NCBI GenBank assembly: GCA_904390925.1
Contig: CAJFMB010000007.1
Location: 1-55,209 of the forward strand
Length of the DNA stretch: 55,209 nucleotides
Reading direction: 5' to 3'
Origin: an uncultured Subdoligranulum sp.
GTDB taxonomy: Bacteria > Bacillota > Clostridia > Oscillospirales > Ruminococcaceae
Positions within the stretch are counted from its first letter, which is position 1. The number at the start of each line of letters is the position of its first letter. This document shows positions 48,569-55,209 of the stretch, one piece after another. A program made the translations under genes and the position numbers. The notes under the pieces are model-generated. The model ran no database searches. It was not told the origin of the DNA and saw nothing but the letters and a program-made list of their open reading frames with translations.

Positions 48569-50089
48569 TTATTTCATGTATTTGCGGTCCATTGACCGGT
48601 ACTGCAATACCTCCGACAGATGCACCGCTGTGATGATCTCACTGTGGTCCAGGTCGGCAATGGTCCTTGCCACCCGCAGAATCCGGTCGTAAGCACGGGC
48701 GCTGTATCCCAGGCGCTCAAACGCTCCGCGCAGCAGCTGCTCGGCACCCGCATCCATCCGGCAATATCGCCGCAGCAGATTGCCCGGCAGGTCGGCATTG
48801 CACCGGACCCCCAGCCCCGCGTAGCGCTTTGCCTGGATGCGCCTTGCCTCCACCACCCGGGTACGGATGTCGGCGGTGGGCTCGCCGCCCTGCTCCGACG
48901 CCAGCTTTTCGTATTCCACCGGCTGCACCCCGATGTGCAGGTCAATCCGATCCAGCAGCGGCCCCGAAATCCGGTGCCGGTACTGGTCGATCATGGCGGG
49001 GGTGCAGCTGCAGGGATGGGTGGGATGCCCCAGATACCCGCACTTGCAGGGATTCATGGCGGCAGCCAGCATGAACCGGCAGGGAAACGCCGCACTGCCG
49101 TGCACCCGGCTGACGGTGACCATCCGGTCCTCCAGCGGCTGGCGCAGGGCTTCCAGCGCCTCCCGGGAAAACTCCGGCAGCTCGTCCAGAAACAGTACCC
49201 CGTTGTGGGCCAGACTCACCTCGCCGGGACGGGGCACCGACCCGCCGCCGGAAATGGCTGTGGCACTGGTGGTGTGGTGGGGACTGCGGAACGGCCGGAC
49301 CTTCAGCAACCCGCCGCCCGGCAACAGTCCCGCCACTGAGTAGATGGCGGTGGTCTCCAGTGCCTCCTCGTAGCTCAGCGGCGGAAGAATCCCCGGCAGC
49401 CGCTTGGCCAGCATGCTCTTGCCGGTGCCCGGAGGGCCGACCAGCAGAATATTATGTCCCCCGGCAGCCGCAACCTCCAGCGCCCGGCGGGCTTCCTCCT
49501 GACCGCGCACGTCAGCAAAATCGGGCCCGTGCCATTCGCCTTCGGCGGTGTACTCCGCCCGCAGCGTGGGGGAGAGGGGAACCTCCTTCGTCAGGTGGGC
49601 CGCCACCTGGCGGGCAGTGCGGGCCCCGTAGACCGTTATGCCCTCCACCGCGGCGGCTTCCTCGGCGTTTTCCGCCGGGACAAACAATTCCCGCACGCCG
49701 CAGCGCACGGCGGCCAGCGCCATGGGCAGAACCCCCGCCACCGGGCGCAGCGTGCCGTCCAGGCTCAATTCACCCACAAAGGCCTGCTGCGGCCCCGGCG
49801 CCGGCAGGGTGCCCTCGGCGGAAAGAATCCCCAGCAGGATCGGAAGGTCGTACACCGGCCCGGTCTTGCGCACGTCGGCGGGGGACAGGTTGACGGTGAT
49901 GCGGCTGGACGGCCAGGGATATTTCAGGTTTTTCACGGCGCTGCGCACCCGCTCGGAACTTTCCTTCACGGCGGAATCCGGCAGCCCCACAATGGCAAAC
50001 TGCGGCAGCCCGCCGGAGGTGTCCACCTCCACGCCCACCGCGTAGCCCTGCAGTCCGCTGACCCCGAAACTCATCACCCTGGCGAACAT
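48569..50089 (-). CDS. YifB/ComM-family Mg-chelatase-like AAA ATPase
   Basis: A 506-residue ATPase of the YifB/ComM family; ComM is a branch-migration helicase in natural transformation. An N-terminal Lon-like domain (about 10-130, LPQFAIVGLPDSAVKESSERVRSAVKN) is followed by the Mg_chelatase AAA core. The core has Walker A LLVGPPGTGKSMLAKRLPGILP, Walker B GVLFLDELPEF and a zinc-like CKCGYLGHPTHPCSC motif. The start at 50089 after GGAAGGAG gives the normal family length. Its own promoter lies at 50156-50184. No competence genes are next to it. Confidence 0.93.
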   Translation of the reverse strand: MFARVMSFGVSGLQGYAVGVEVDTSGGLPQFAIVGLPDSAVKESSERVRSAVKNLKYPWPSSRITVNLSPADVRKTGPVYDLPILLGILSAEGTLPAPGPQQAFVGELSLDGTLRPVAGVLPMALAAVRCGVRELFVPAENAEEAAAVEGITVYGARTARQVAAHLTKEVPLSPTLRAEYTAEGEWHGPDFADVRGQEEARRALEVAAAGGHNILLVGPPGTGKSMLAKRLPGILPPLSYEEALETTAIYSVAGLLPGGGLLKVRPFRSPHHTTSATAISGGGSVPRPGEVSLAHNGVLFLDELPEFSREALEALRQPLEDRMVTVSRVHGSAAFPCRFMLAAAMNPCKCGYLGHPTHPCSCTPAMIDQYRHRISGPLLDRIDLHIGVQPVEYEKLASEQGGEPTADIRTRVVEARRIQAKRYAGLGVRCNADLPGNLLRRYCRMDAGAEQLLRGAFERLGYSARAYDRILRVARTIADLDHSEIITAVHLSEVLQYRSMDRKYMK

Positions 50090-50155
50090 CCGAACACGCT
50101 CCTTCCCCGATGCAAACACATACTTTCCTGCTGCGGCAATTGCTTTTTTGTAACA

Positions 50156-50184
50156 AGTATACCGCCCGTCAACCCGCTGCACAA
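50156..50184 (-). promoter_or_regulatory. Promoter of the yifB-GNAT-methyltransferase unit
   Basis: TTGTGC (50184-50179), 17 bp, TATACT (50161-50156) on the minus strand. Confidence 0.65.
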
Positions 50185-50244
50185 GGGTTGCGCGCGCAAA
50201 CCCGGGAGAAAACGCAGGAAAAGTTGCTCTTTTCTCCTTTTCGA

Positions 50245-50273
50245 TTGACAATGTTAGCTAACCTTGGTATATT
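50245..50273 (+). promoter_or_regulatory. Promoter of the phosphoglucomutase gene
   Basis: TTGACA (50245-50250), 17 bp, TATATT (50268-50273), diverging from the yifB promoter. Confidence 0.85.
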
Positions 50274-50334
50274 GTATCTGTAACAGTGATTTTTAACAGA
50301 AATAATCACAACTTGGAAAGCGAAGGTGTTACAA

Positions 50335-52017
50335 ATGTATAAAGACATGTATGAGAGATGGCTTGCCGCCGATCTCGACGATCCTGATCTGAAGCCCGAA
50401 CTGGAAAGCGTCCGCGACGATGACGCGGCCATCCAGGACCGGTTTGCGGTCGCACTGAAATTCGGCACGGCAGGTCTGCGCGGCGTTATCGGTGCCGGCA
50501 CCAACCGCATGAACGTCTATGTGGTGCGTCAGGCCACCCAGGGCCTGGCCAACTGGGTCAAGACCCAGGGCGGCAGCCAGACGGTTGCCATCAGCTACGA
50601 CAGCCGCATCAAGAGCGATCTGTTTGCCCGCACTGCTGCCGAGGTTCTGGCCGCCAACGACATCCATGTCCGCATTTACGAACATCTGATGCCTGTGCCT
50701 GCGCTTTCCTTTGCCACCCGGTATTACAAATGCAATGCCGGCATCATGGTCACCGCCAGCCACAACCCGGCCAAGTACAACGGCTACAAGGCCTACGGCC
50801 CGGACGGCTGCCAGATGACCGACGAGGCTGCCGATGTGGTCTATGCCGAGATCCAGAAGACCGACATCCTGACCGGCGCCAAGACCATGCCCTTTGCAGA
50901 AGGCATGGAGAAGGGCCTGATCGAGTATGTGGGCGACGACTGCATCCGTGCGCTGTATGACGCCATCGAAGCCCGCTCCATCCGTCCCGGCATCTGCAAG
51001 ACTGCCGGCCTGAAGCTGGTCTACAGCCCGCTGAACGGCAGCGGCCTGGTGCCCGTCACCACGGTTCTGGGTGAGATCGGCATCTCCGACATCACCATCG
51101 TGCCCGAGCAGAAGAACCCGGACGGCAACTTCCCCACCTGCCCCTATCCCAACCCCGAAATCTTTGAGGCACTGCGCCTGGGCCTGGAACTGGCCGAGAA
51201 GGACGGCGCCGACCTGATGCTGGCCACCGACCCGGATGCCGACCGTGTGGGCATTGCCGTCAAGTGCAAGGACGGCAGCTATGAGCTGCTGACCGGCAAC
51301 GAGGTTGGCGTACTGCTGCTGGACTACATCTGCGCCGGCCGCATCGAGCAGGGTACCATGCCCAAGGACCCTGTCATGTGCAAGTCCATTGTTTCCACCC
51401 CGCTGGCTGACAAGGTCGCTGCCCATTACGGTGTCGAGTGCCGCAATGTGCTGACCGGCTTCAAGTGGATCGGCGACCAGATCGCCAAGCTGGAAGCGGC
51501 AGGTCAGGTGGACCGCTTCATCTTCGGCTTCGAGGAGAGCTACGGCTACCTGGCTGGTCCCTACGTCCGCGACAAGGACGCCATCATCGGCAGCATGCTG
51601 ATCTGCGAGATGGCTGCTTACTACCGCAGCAAGGGCAGCTCCATCAAGGAAGAGCTGGAGCGCATCTATGCCCAGTACGGCCGTTATCTGAACAAGGTGG
51701 ACAGCTTTGAGTTTCCCGGCCTGTCCGGCATGGACAAGATGGCCGGCATCATGTCCGAACTGCGCACCAACCCGCCGAAGGATTTCGCCGGCGACAAGGT
51801 CATCAAGGTTGTGGACTACGAGAAGCCGGAGGAGACCGGCCTGCCCGCCGCTAATGTGCTGATCTACACGCTGGAAAGCGGCTCCACCGTTGTGGTTCGT
51901 CCTTCCGGCACCGAGCCGAAGATCAAGACCTACTTCACCACGCTGGGCAAGGACCTGGCCGAGGCACAGGCCAAGAAGGACGAACTGGCCGCTGCCGTCA
52001 AGCCGATTCTGGCCTGA
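50335..52017 (+). CDS. Phosphoglucomutase/phosphomannomutase
   Basis: A 560-residue alpha-D-phosphohexomutase interconverting glucose 1- and 6-phosphate (or the mannose forms). It has LKFGTAGLRGVIGAGTNRMN in domain 1, the phosphoserine loop GIMVTASHNPAKYNGYK, the metal loop ATDPDADRVGIAVK, the sugar loop FGFEESYGYLAGPYVRDKDA and the phosphate loop VVRPSGTEPKIKTYF. Length fits the Firmicute PgcA group. The ATG at 50335 is chosen for GAAGG upstream, over a GTG at 50326. It is followed by a 60-residue membrane protein gene. Confidence 0.95.
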   Translation: MYKDMYERWLAADLDDPDLKPELESVRDDDAAIQDRFAVALKFGTAGLRGVIGAGTNRMNVYVVRQATQGLANWVKTQGGSQTVAISYDSRIKSDLFARTAAEVLAANDIHVRIYEHLMPVPALSFATRYYKCNAGIMVTASHNPAKYNGYKAYGPDGCQMTDEAADVVYAEIQKTDILTGAKTMPFAEGMEKGLIEYVGDDCIRALYDAIEARSIRPGICKTAGLKLVYSPLNGSGLVPVTTVLGEIGISDITIVPEQKNPDGNFPTCPYPNPEIFEALRLGLELAEKDGADLMLATDPDADRVGIAVKCKDGSYELLTGNEVGVLLLDYICAGRIEQGTMPKDPVMCKSIVSTPLADKVAAHYGVECRNVLTGFKWIGDQIAKLEAAGQVDRFIFGFEESYGYLAGPYVRDKDAIIGSMLICEMAAYYRSKGSSIKEELERIYAQYGRYLNKVDSFEFPGLSGMDKMAGIMSELRTNPPKDFAGDKVIKVVDYEKPEETGLPAANVLIYTLESGSTVVVRPSGTEPKIKTYFTTLGKDLAEAQAKKDELAAAVKPILA

Positions 52018-52040
52018 CGCCCTGCTGAGAGGAGTCCGCC

Positions 52041-52223
52041 ATGCTGTGGCCAATCGTTTCGCTTTTGATCACACTGGCCTTTTGTGCCGCTGTGGTGCTT
52101 GGGCTGTATTACCTGGTCAAGATCGCCGTGCGCAACGGTGTGCGGGAAGCCCTGAATGAGCGGGACAGACAGGCATATACCGGCAAGGCGGAAGGACCGT
52201 CCCAATCCCAGTATCAGCAATGA
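52041..52223 (+). CDS. 60-residue single-helix membrane protein
   Basis: One hydrophobic helix (about 3-26, WPIVSLLITLAFCAAVVLGLYYL) is followed by a charged tail with VREALNERDRQAYTG and a Gln/Ser-rich end. No family recognised. GAGGAGTCCGCC precedes the ATG, almost identical to the ribosome site of the CPBP gene downstream. It lies 24 nt after the mutase stop and before a terminator, so it is probably co-transcribed with it. Confidence 0.72.
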   Translation: MLWPIVSLLITLAFCAAVVLGLYYLVKIAVRNGVREALNERDRQAYTGKAEGPSQSQYQQ

Positions 52224-52225
52224 CC

Positions 52226-52263
52226 GGGAGGGCTGCCGCAATTGTGCGGCGGCCCTCCTTTTT
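52226..52263 (+). terminator. Terminator after the 60-residue gene
   Basis: GGAGGGCTGCCGC pairs with GCGGCGGCCCTCC, followed by TTTTTG. Confidence 0.88.
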
Positions 52264-52295
52264 GTTTCGGCCCTGCCGGAGATAAGGAGTCCGCC

Positions 52296-53054
52296 ATGAA
52301 AAAACCAATCAGTCCGCTGCTGGCTACCCTGCTGGCGCTTGCCTATCTGTTCCTCTCGGTCACCATACTGGTGGGGGACTGGCTGTACCTGATTTCGCTG
52401 ATCGGCGCCATTGTGGGACTGATTTTCCTGCGCCGCGGCACAGTGCCCGGCGCCGACGAGAAAAAGCCAGTCAGCCCCCTGCAGTGCTTCTTTTCGCTGC
52501 TGGTGGGTGTGGGACACAGCCTTTGTGCAGTGACCATTGTGTATCTTCTTCTGCTGTTCCAGCCGCCGGCCTTTGACGAACAGGCGGTGGAAATGCTCTC
52601 CACCCCGCTGGTGGTGCTGGGCATTGCGGTGGCGGCGCCGATTCTGGAGGAATATATCTTCCGTGGCATTCTGCTGGAATCCTACCGTCGGCGGATGCCT
52701 TTCTGGCTGGCGGCGGGGCTTTCTGCGCTGGCCTTTGCGGTGATCCATCTGAACTGGCAGCAGGGCACCCACGCCTTTTTGCTGGGAATCTGGACTGCCT
52801 TGCTGCTCTGGCGCACCGGGCGGATTCTGTATCCGGCGCTGGCCCACATTGCCAACAACTGCTGCAGTGCTTTCTCCTCCCTGGCACTCACAGCTCTTTC
52901 GCAGATGCTGCCTGTCGGCGCGGCACTGACCCTGTGCATGGTGTGCGGCCTGGCCCTGGTGGCCATCGGCCTGGCCGGGGTCTTCCGGGTGGAAAAACGG
53001 CGGGCAAAACTGGCCGCTGAGTCTCCTGTACCACAACCGCCGGAATCTGTCTGA
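52296..53054 (+). CDS. CPBP-family intramembrane metalloprotease
   Basis: A 252-residue membrane protein with about seven helices of the CPBP/Abi (Rce1-like) family. Active-site motifs are APILEEYIFRGILLESY (EExxxR), FAVIHLNW (FxxxH) and HIANNCCSA (HxxxN/B type). It may process peptides or prenylated proteins, or give self-immunity to a bacteriocin; none is encoded nearby. The ATG at 52296 follows AAGGAG; an in-frame earlier start at 52242 lies inside the upstream terminator. Confidence 0.9.
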   Translation: MKKPISPLLATLLALAYLFLSVTILVGDWLYLISLIGAIVGLIFLRRGTVPGADEKKPVSPLQCFFSLLVGVGHSLCAVTIVYLLLLFQPPAFDEQAVEMLSTPLVVLGIAVAAPILEEYIFRGILLESYRRRMPFWLAAGLSALAFAVIHLNWQQGTHAFLLGIWTALLLWRTGRILYPALAHIANNCCSAFSSLALTALSQMLPVGAALTLCMVCGLALVAIGLAGVFRVEKRRAKLAAESPVPQPPESV

Positions 53055-53082
53055 ATCCTTTCCCTTTATAAAACCATCAAAT

Positions 53083-53124
53083 CCGGCAGCGCCGCGGATG
53101 TTTGTCTGCGGCGCTGCCGTTTTT
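53083..53124 (+). terminator. Terminator of the CPBP gene
   Basis: CGGCAGCGCCGC (53084-53095) pairs with GCGGCGCTGCCG (53108-53119), then TTTTT. Confidence 0.9.
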
Positions 53125-53187
53125 GGTTGAAAAGAGGGCTGCATTCGCTGGAAAACGACGGAGGATGACGGCAAATTGCATAAAATA

Positions 53188-53243
53188 AAAACAATCAAGA
53201 GAAAAAGATATATTGAAAACAATCAAGAGAAAAAGATATATTG
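53188..53243. repeat. Exact 28-bp tandem duplication upstream of the ATP synthase genes
   Basis: Positions 53188-53215 and 53216-53243 are identical 28-mers with no gap (AAAACAATC...ATATATTG). The unit is A/T-rich while flanks are GC-rich. Each unit ends in TATATTG followed by AAAA, so one copy supplies a -35 (TTGAAA) and the next a -10 (TATATT). Confidence 0.97.
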
Positions 53244-53269
53244 AAAATTGCTGTGGAGTGCGCTATACT
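53213..53269 (+). promoter_or_regulatory. Two overlapping promoters of the ATP synthase operon
   Basis: P1 is TTGAAA (53213-53218), 18 bp, TATATT (53237-53242), and is created by the tandem repeat. P2 is TTGAAA (53241-53246), 17 bp, TATACT (53264-53269). P2 is the stronger match. Confidence 0.7.
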
Positions 53270-53322
53270 AAACCTAAGTTTTGGACATTCTGACCGACAA
53301 CGCACAAGGAGAACCGCTGCCC

Positions 53323-53592
53323 ATGAAGGATTTTTTGCATTCCGCCAGCCTTCTGGCCTGGATGACGCAGTTCGGGTTTTCCATTGCCGCCCCGCTGACC
53401 GGGTGCATCCTGCTGTCCGTCTGGCTGAAGGACCGGTTTGCCCTGGGGGGATGGGTGGTGGCGGTCGGTGTAGTGCTGGGGCTGCTGGGCGCCGTGGGCG
53501 GACTGATCACCTCCATCCGGCTGATGGACCGCCAGGGAGCTGCAGCGCAGAAACAAAGCTCCGACCGAAGTGACTGTTTCAACCGGCACTGA
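53323..53592 (+). CDS. AtpZ/AtpI-family small membrane protein
   Basis: An 89-residue protein with two membrane helices (about 13-32 and 42-64, the second VVAVGVVLGLLGAVGGLITSIRLMDR). The pattern of helix, DRFALGGW turn, glycine-rich helix and charged end is that of AtpZ, which precedes F-type ATP synthase genes in Firmicutes and is thought to form a Mg2+/Ca2+ channel with AtpI. The ATG at 53323 follows AAGGAG. It is the first gene of the operon. Confidence 0.8.
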   Translation: MKDFLHSASLLAWMTQFGFSIAAPLTGCILLSVWLKDRFALGGWVVAVGVVLGLLGAVGGLITSIRLMDRQGAAAQKQSSDRSDCFNRH

Positions 53593-53666
53593 AAGGCAGA
53601 GGCCTGAAAAACCGGCTGTCTGGTTCCAGAACCGCTGTGGCATACTGAAAAGAGGGGAAAACACCC

Positions 53667-54077
53667 ATGGAAAAGTATCGTGAAATGCTGGGCCAGGTGC
53701 TTCGCCTGGCAGTGATCGTGGCTGTCTGTGTGGCAGTCATGCTTGGCATATATGCCCTGATAGGGCTTTTCAGCAGCAAAGTTCTGATCGGGGGACTGCT
53801 CGGCGGCGGCATTGCGATTGCCCATTTTGTGTTTTTGTCCATCACGGTCTCCCGCGCCATCGACCGTGCCAGCGAGAAGAACAATGCCTCCGGCCTGCAG
53901 CTTGCCATTCAGGCATCGGCGGGTATCCGTCTGCTGATTCTTGCGGTGGTGCTGATTCTGCTGTTCAAAGCACAGATCTGTGACCCGTTGGCAACCCTGA
54001 TCCCGCTGCTGGTGGCACAGGTCGCGCTCAAGTGCATTGACCTGTTCTTGCCCGGAAAGGGGGATGACACGCCGTGA
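53667..54077 (+). CDS. atpI: ATP synthase subunit I (AtpI-like)
   Basis: A 136-residue membrane protein with four predicted helices, including LRLAVIVAVCVAVMLGIYALIGLF, KVLIGGLLGGGIAIAHFVFLSITV and RLLILAVVLILLF. It fits the AtpI family, which helps assemble the c-ring. The stop overlaps the GTG of atpB. Identification rests on position and hydropathy more than on sequence motifs. Confidence 0.75.
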   Translation: MEKYREMLGQVLRLAVIVAVCVAVMLGIYALIGLFSSKVLIGGLLGGGIAIAHFVFLSITVSRAIDRASEKNNASGLQLAIQASAGIRLLILAVVLILLFKAQICDPLATLIPLLVAQVALKCIDLFLPGKGDDTP

Positions 54078-54952
54078 ATGGCCCCAAAATCTACTTTACC
54101 ATTCCGCTGTTGGGCGGCATTCCCATTACCCAGACTGCGGTCTCCTCCTTTGTGGTGATGGTATTGCTGTGTACGGCGGGGATCATTTTGGGCCGCAATC
54201 TGCAAAAACGTCCTTCCCGGCGGCAGGTACTGGTGGAAAAAGGGGTGAGCATGCTCTATGACATGGTGCGGGACACCATGGGGGCGCACAACCTTTACTG
54301 GACGCCCTACATCGGTGCGCTGTTCCTCTCCTCGCTGGGCGGCTCTCTCATTGGCATGACCGGCATTCTCCGCTCTGCCACCGCCGACCTGTCCACCACC
54401 TTCACCTGGGCCATCATGACCAGCCTGCTCTGCTGGGGCTGCGGTATCCGGGCCAACGGCTTTTTCGGCTGGCTGAAAGGCTTTGCCGACCCGGTTCCGG
54501 TCATGCTGCCCATGAACATTGTCTCGGAAATCGCTCAGCCGATCTCCATGGCCTTCCGTCACTTCGGCAACATTTCCGGCGGCGGTGTGCTCACCAGTCT
54601 GCTTTACTCGGCGCTGGCGGCCCTCTCCGCCATGGTGCTGGGGGCGGTGGGCAGCAAGCCGGTGGCGGCTGCGGTCTTTCTGGCCGTGGGGCTGGCCCTG
54701 CTTGTCTGGGGCTTCCGTGTCAAAAAGCTGGGCCGCAAGATTGTCGGCATCCTGTTTGCCGCCACCGGCGGACTGGCATTGCTGGGCCTGTCGGGGGTGC
54801 CTTACCTGGAACTGGGTGTTCCGGGCATCCTGAGCTTGTATTTTGATGTCTTTTCCGGCGGTGTGCAGGCACTGGTGTTCAGCCTGCTGACCATGGTGTA
54901 TGTGGGCAACAGCTGCCCGCCGCCGGAACCGGCTGATTCCGATCAATCCTGA
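54074..54952 (+). CDS. atpB: F-type ATP synthase subunit a
   Basis: A 292-residue subunit a, forming the ion half-channels next to the c-ring. It has the essential arginine R162 in MAFRHFGNISGG and the terminal helix QALVFSLLTMVYVG with Q265. R162 and Q265 are 103 residues apart, against 42 in E. coli (R210 and Q252). The extra residues (about 182-242) include two hydrophobic stretches, VAAAVFLAVGLALLVWGF and IVGILFAATGGLALLGL, with a basic RVKKLGRK turn. The start is a GTG at 54074 overlapping the atpI stop. Confidence 0.88.
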   Translation: MNGPKIYFTIPLLGGIPITQTAVSSFVVMVLLCTAGIILGRNLQKRPSRRQVLVEKGVSMLYDMVRDTMGAHNLYWTPYIGALFLSSLGGSLIGMTGILRSATADLSTTFTWAIMTSLLCWGCGIRANGFFGWLKGFADPVPVMLPMNIVSEIAQPISMAFRHFGNISGGGVLTSLLYSALAALSAMVLGAVGSKPVAAAVFLAVGLALLVWGFRVKKLGRKIVGILFAATGGLALLGLSGVPYLELGVPGILSLYFDVFSGGVQALVFSLLTMVYVGNSCPPPEPADSDQS

Positions 54953-54964
54953 ATTCTGTTTTAT

Positions 54965-54981
54965 ACATTGCAGCGCAATGT
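54965..54981 (+). promoter_or_regulatory. Hairpin between atpB and atpE
   Basis: ACATTG and CAATGT form a 6-bp stem with loop CAGCG. It is followed by a U/C/A-rich, unstructured run before AGGAGG and the atpE ATG, which may favour high atpE translation as known in E. coli. Confidence 0.4.
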
Positions 54982-55031
54982 TTCTGGCTCTATTTTCACA
55001 AAACCAACCAAAACCCCACAGGAGGAACATT

Positions 55032-55209
55032 ATGGAAGAAGCGATTGTACGCGCCGCCTGCGCCATCGGCGCCGGCATCTGCATGGGCCTGGGCGCCATC
55101 GGCCCGGCCGTCGGCGAAGGCCACGCGGTGGGCAAGGCACTGGAGGGCATGGCCCGCCAGCCGGAGACCGCCGGCATCCTGCGCACCAACATGATTTTGG
55201 GCTGCGCCA
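55032..55209 (+). CDS. atpE: ATP synthase subunit c (cut by the window end)
   Basis: The first 59 residues of a c-ring subunit. Helix 1 is AACAIGAGICMGLGAIGPAVGEG, followed by the polar loop ARQPE (residues 42-46) that contacts the central stalk. E29 in GPAVGEG sits where Na+-type c subunits have Gln (GxGQG) and where two-carboxylate Na+ rotors such as that of Fusobacterium nucleatum have Glu. The ion-binding carboxylate of helix 2 lies beyond the window. AGGAGG precedes the ATG. Confidence 0.93.
   Translation, partial: MEEAIVRAACAIGAGICMGLGAIGPAVGEGHAVGKALEGMARQPETAGILRTNMILGCA

Noticed and set aside
1-55209. CRISPR arrays, insertion sequences, prophage genes
   Set aside because: No spaced direct repeats, transposase, integrase or phage structural gene was seen; the only tandem repeat is the 28-bp duplication at 53188.

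Overview
This window looks like part of the chromosome of a GC-rich, low-oxygen Firmicute, most likely a gut Oscillospiraceae/Ruminococcaceae of the Faecalibacterium-Subdoligranulum-Gemmiger type. That placement is an inference. It rests on GC-rich coding DNA, AAGGAGG ribosome sites, Gram-positive lipoproteins, a T-box, a class D-like sortase, a two-subunit Fe-S fumarase with malic enzyme, a SufCB cluster and an amylosucrase/alpha-galactosidase locus. It is core and metabolic chromosome. I see no insertion sequence, prophage, CRISPR array or rRNA. The one sign of an element is the left edge, where a tRNA-Leu gene with its own promoter keeps only its 5' half.

Layout. 1-5.4 kb: broken tRNA-Leu; Pho-box-preceded PhoB/PhoR-type two-component system; YkvI-family membrane protein; 1-phosphofructokinase-family kinase; DtxR/MntR regulator. 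5.7-9.4 kb: methionine ABC transporter metQNI (minus), with a leader holding a Met/Cys-rich 29-codon peptide and an intrinsic terminator, divergent from an Rrf2 regulator. 9.5-17.7 kb: lipoprotein, DMT exporter, then minus-strand malic enzyme-fumA-ORF67-fumB-sortase, a CDF metal exporter and purA. 18-22.2 kb: exported trigger-factor-like lipoprotein, DAHP synthase with an operator inside its promoter, YbaK and an rRNA pseudouridine synthase, ArsC/Spx-like protein. 22.2-30.6 kb: raffinose-type locus (amylosucrase, GH36 alpha-galactosidase, ABC permeases and binding protein, divergent AraC regulator). 30.7-40 kb: duplicated PF06541 membrane protein, gltBD, mscL, Mrp/NBP35. 40-46.8 kb: two AI-2E-family paralogs, sufCB, and asnB under an Asn T-box. 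46.9-53 kb: two GNATs, a methyltransferase, YifB/ComM ATPase, phosphoglucomutase, a 60-residue membrane protein and a CPBP protease. 53.2 kb to the end: start of the F-type ATP synthase operon (atpZ, atpI, atpB, atpE cut by the window).

How the parts connect. Malic enzyme and fumarase link pyruvate, malate and fumarate. GltBD and AsnB use glutamine nitrogen, AsnB under control of uncharged tRNA-Asn. The GH36 enzyme would take galactose off raffinose-family sugars, leaving sucrose for the amylosucrase; the ABC importer lacks its own ATPase. MetQNI appears to be controlled by ribosome-mediated attenuation rather than by a SAM riboswitch or T-box, and this is the most novel-looking signal here. 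In the ATP synthase, an exact 28-bp tandem duplication builds overlapping promoters, subunit a carries about 60 extra residues between its two key helices, and subunit c has a glutamate in the first helix as in two-carboxylate Na+ rotors.

Limits: all identifications come from reading sequence motifs by eye; no database search or folding program was run.
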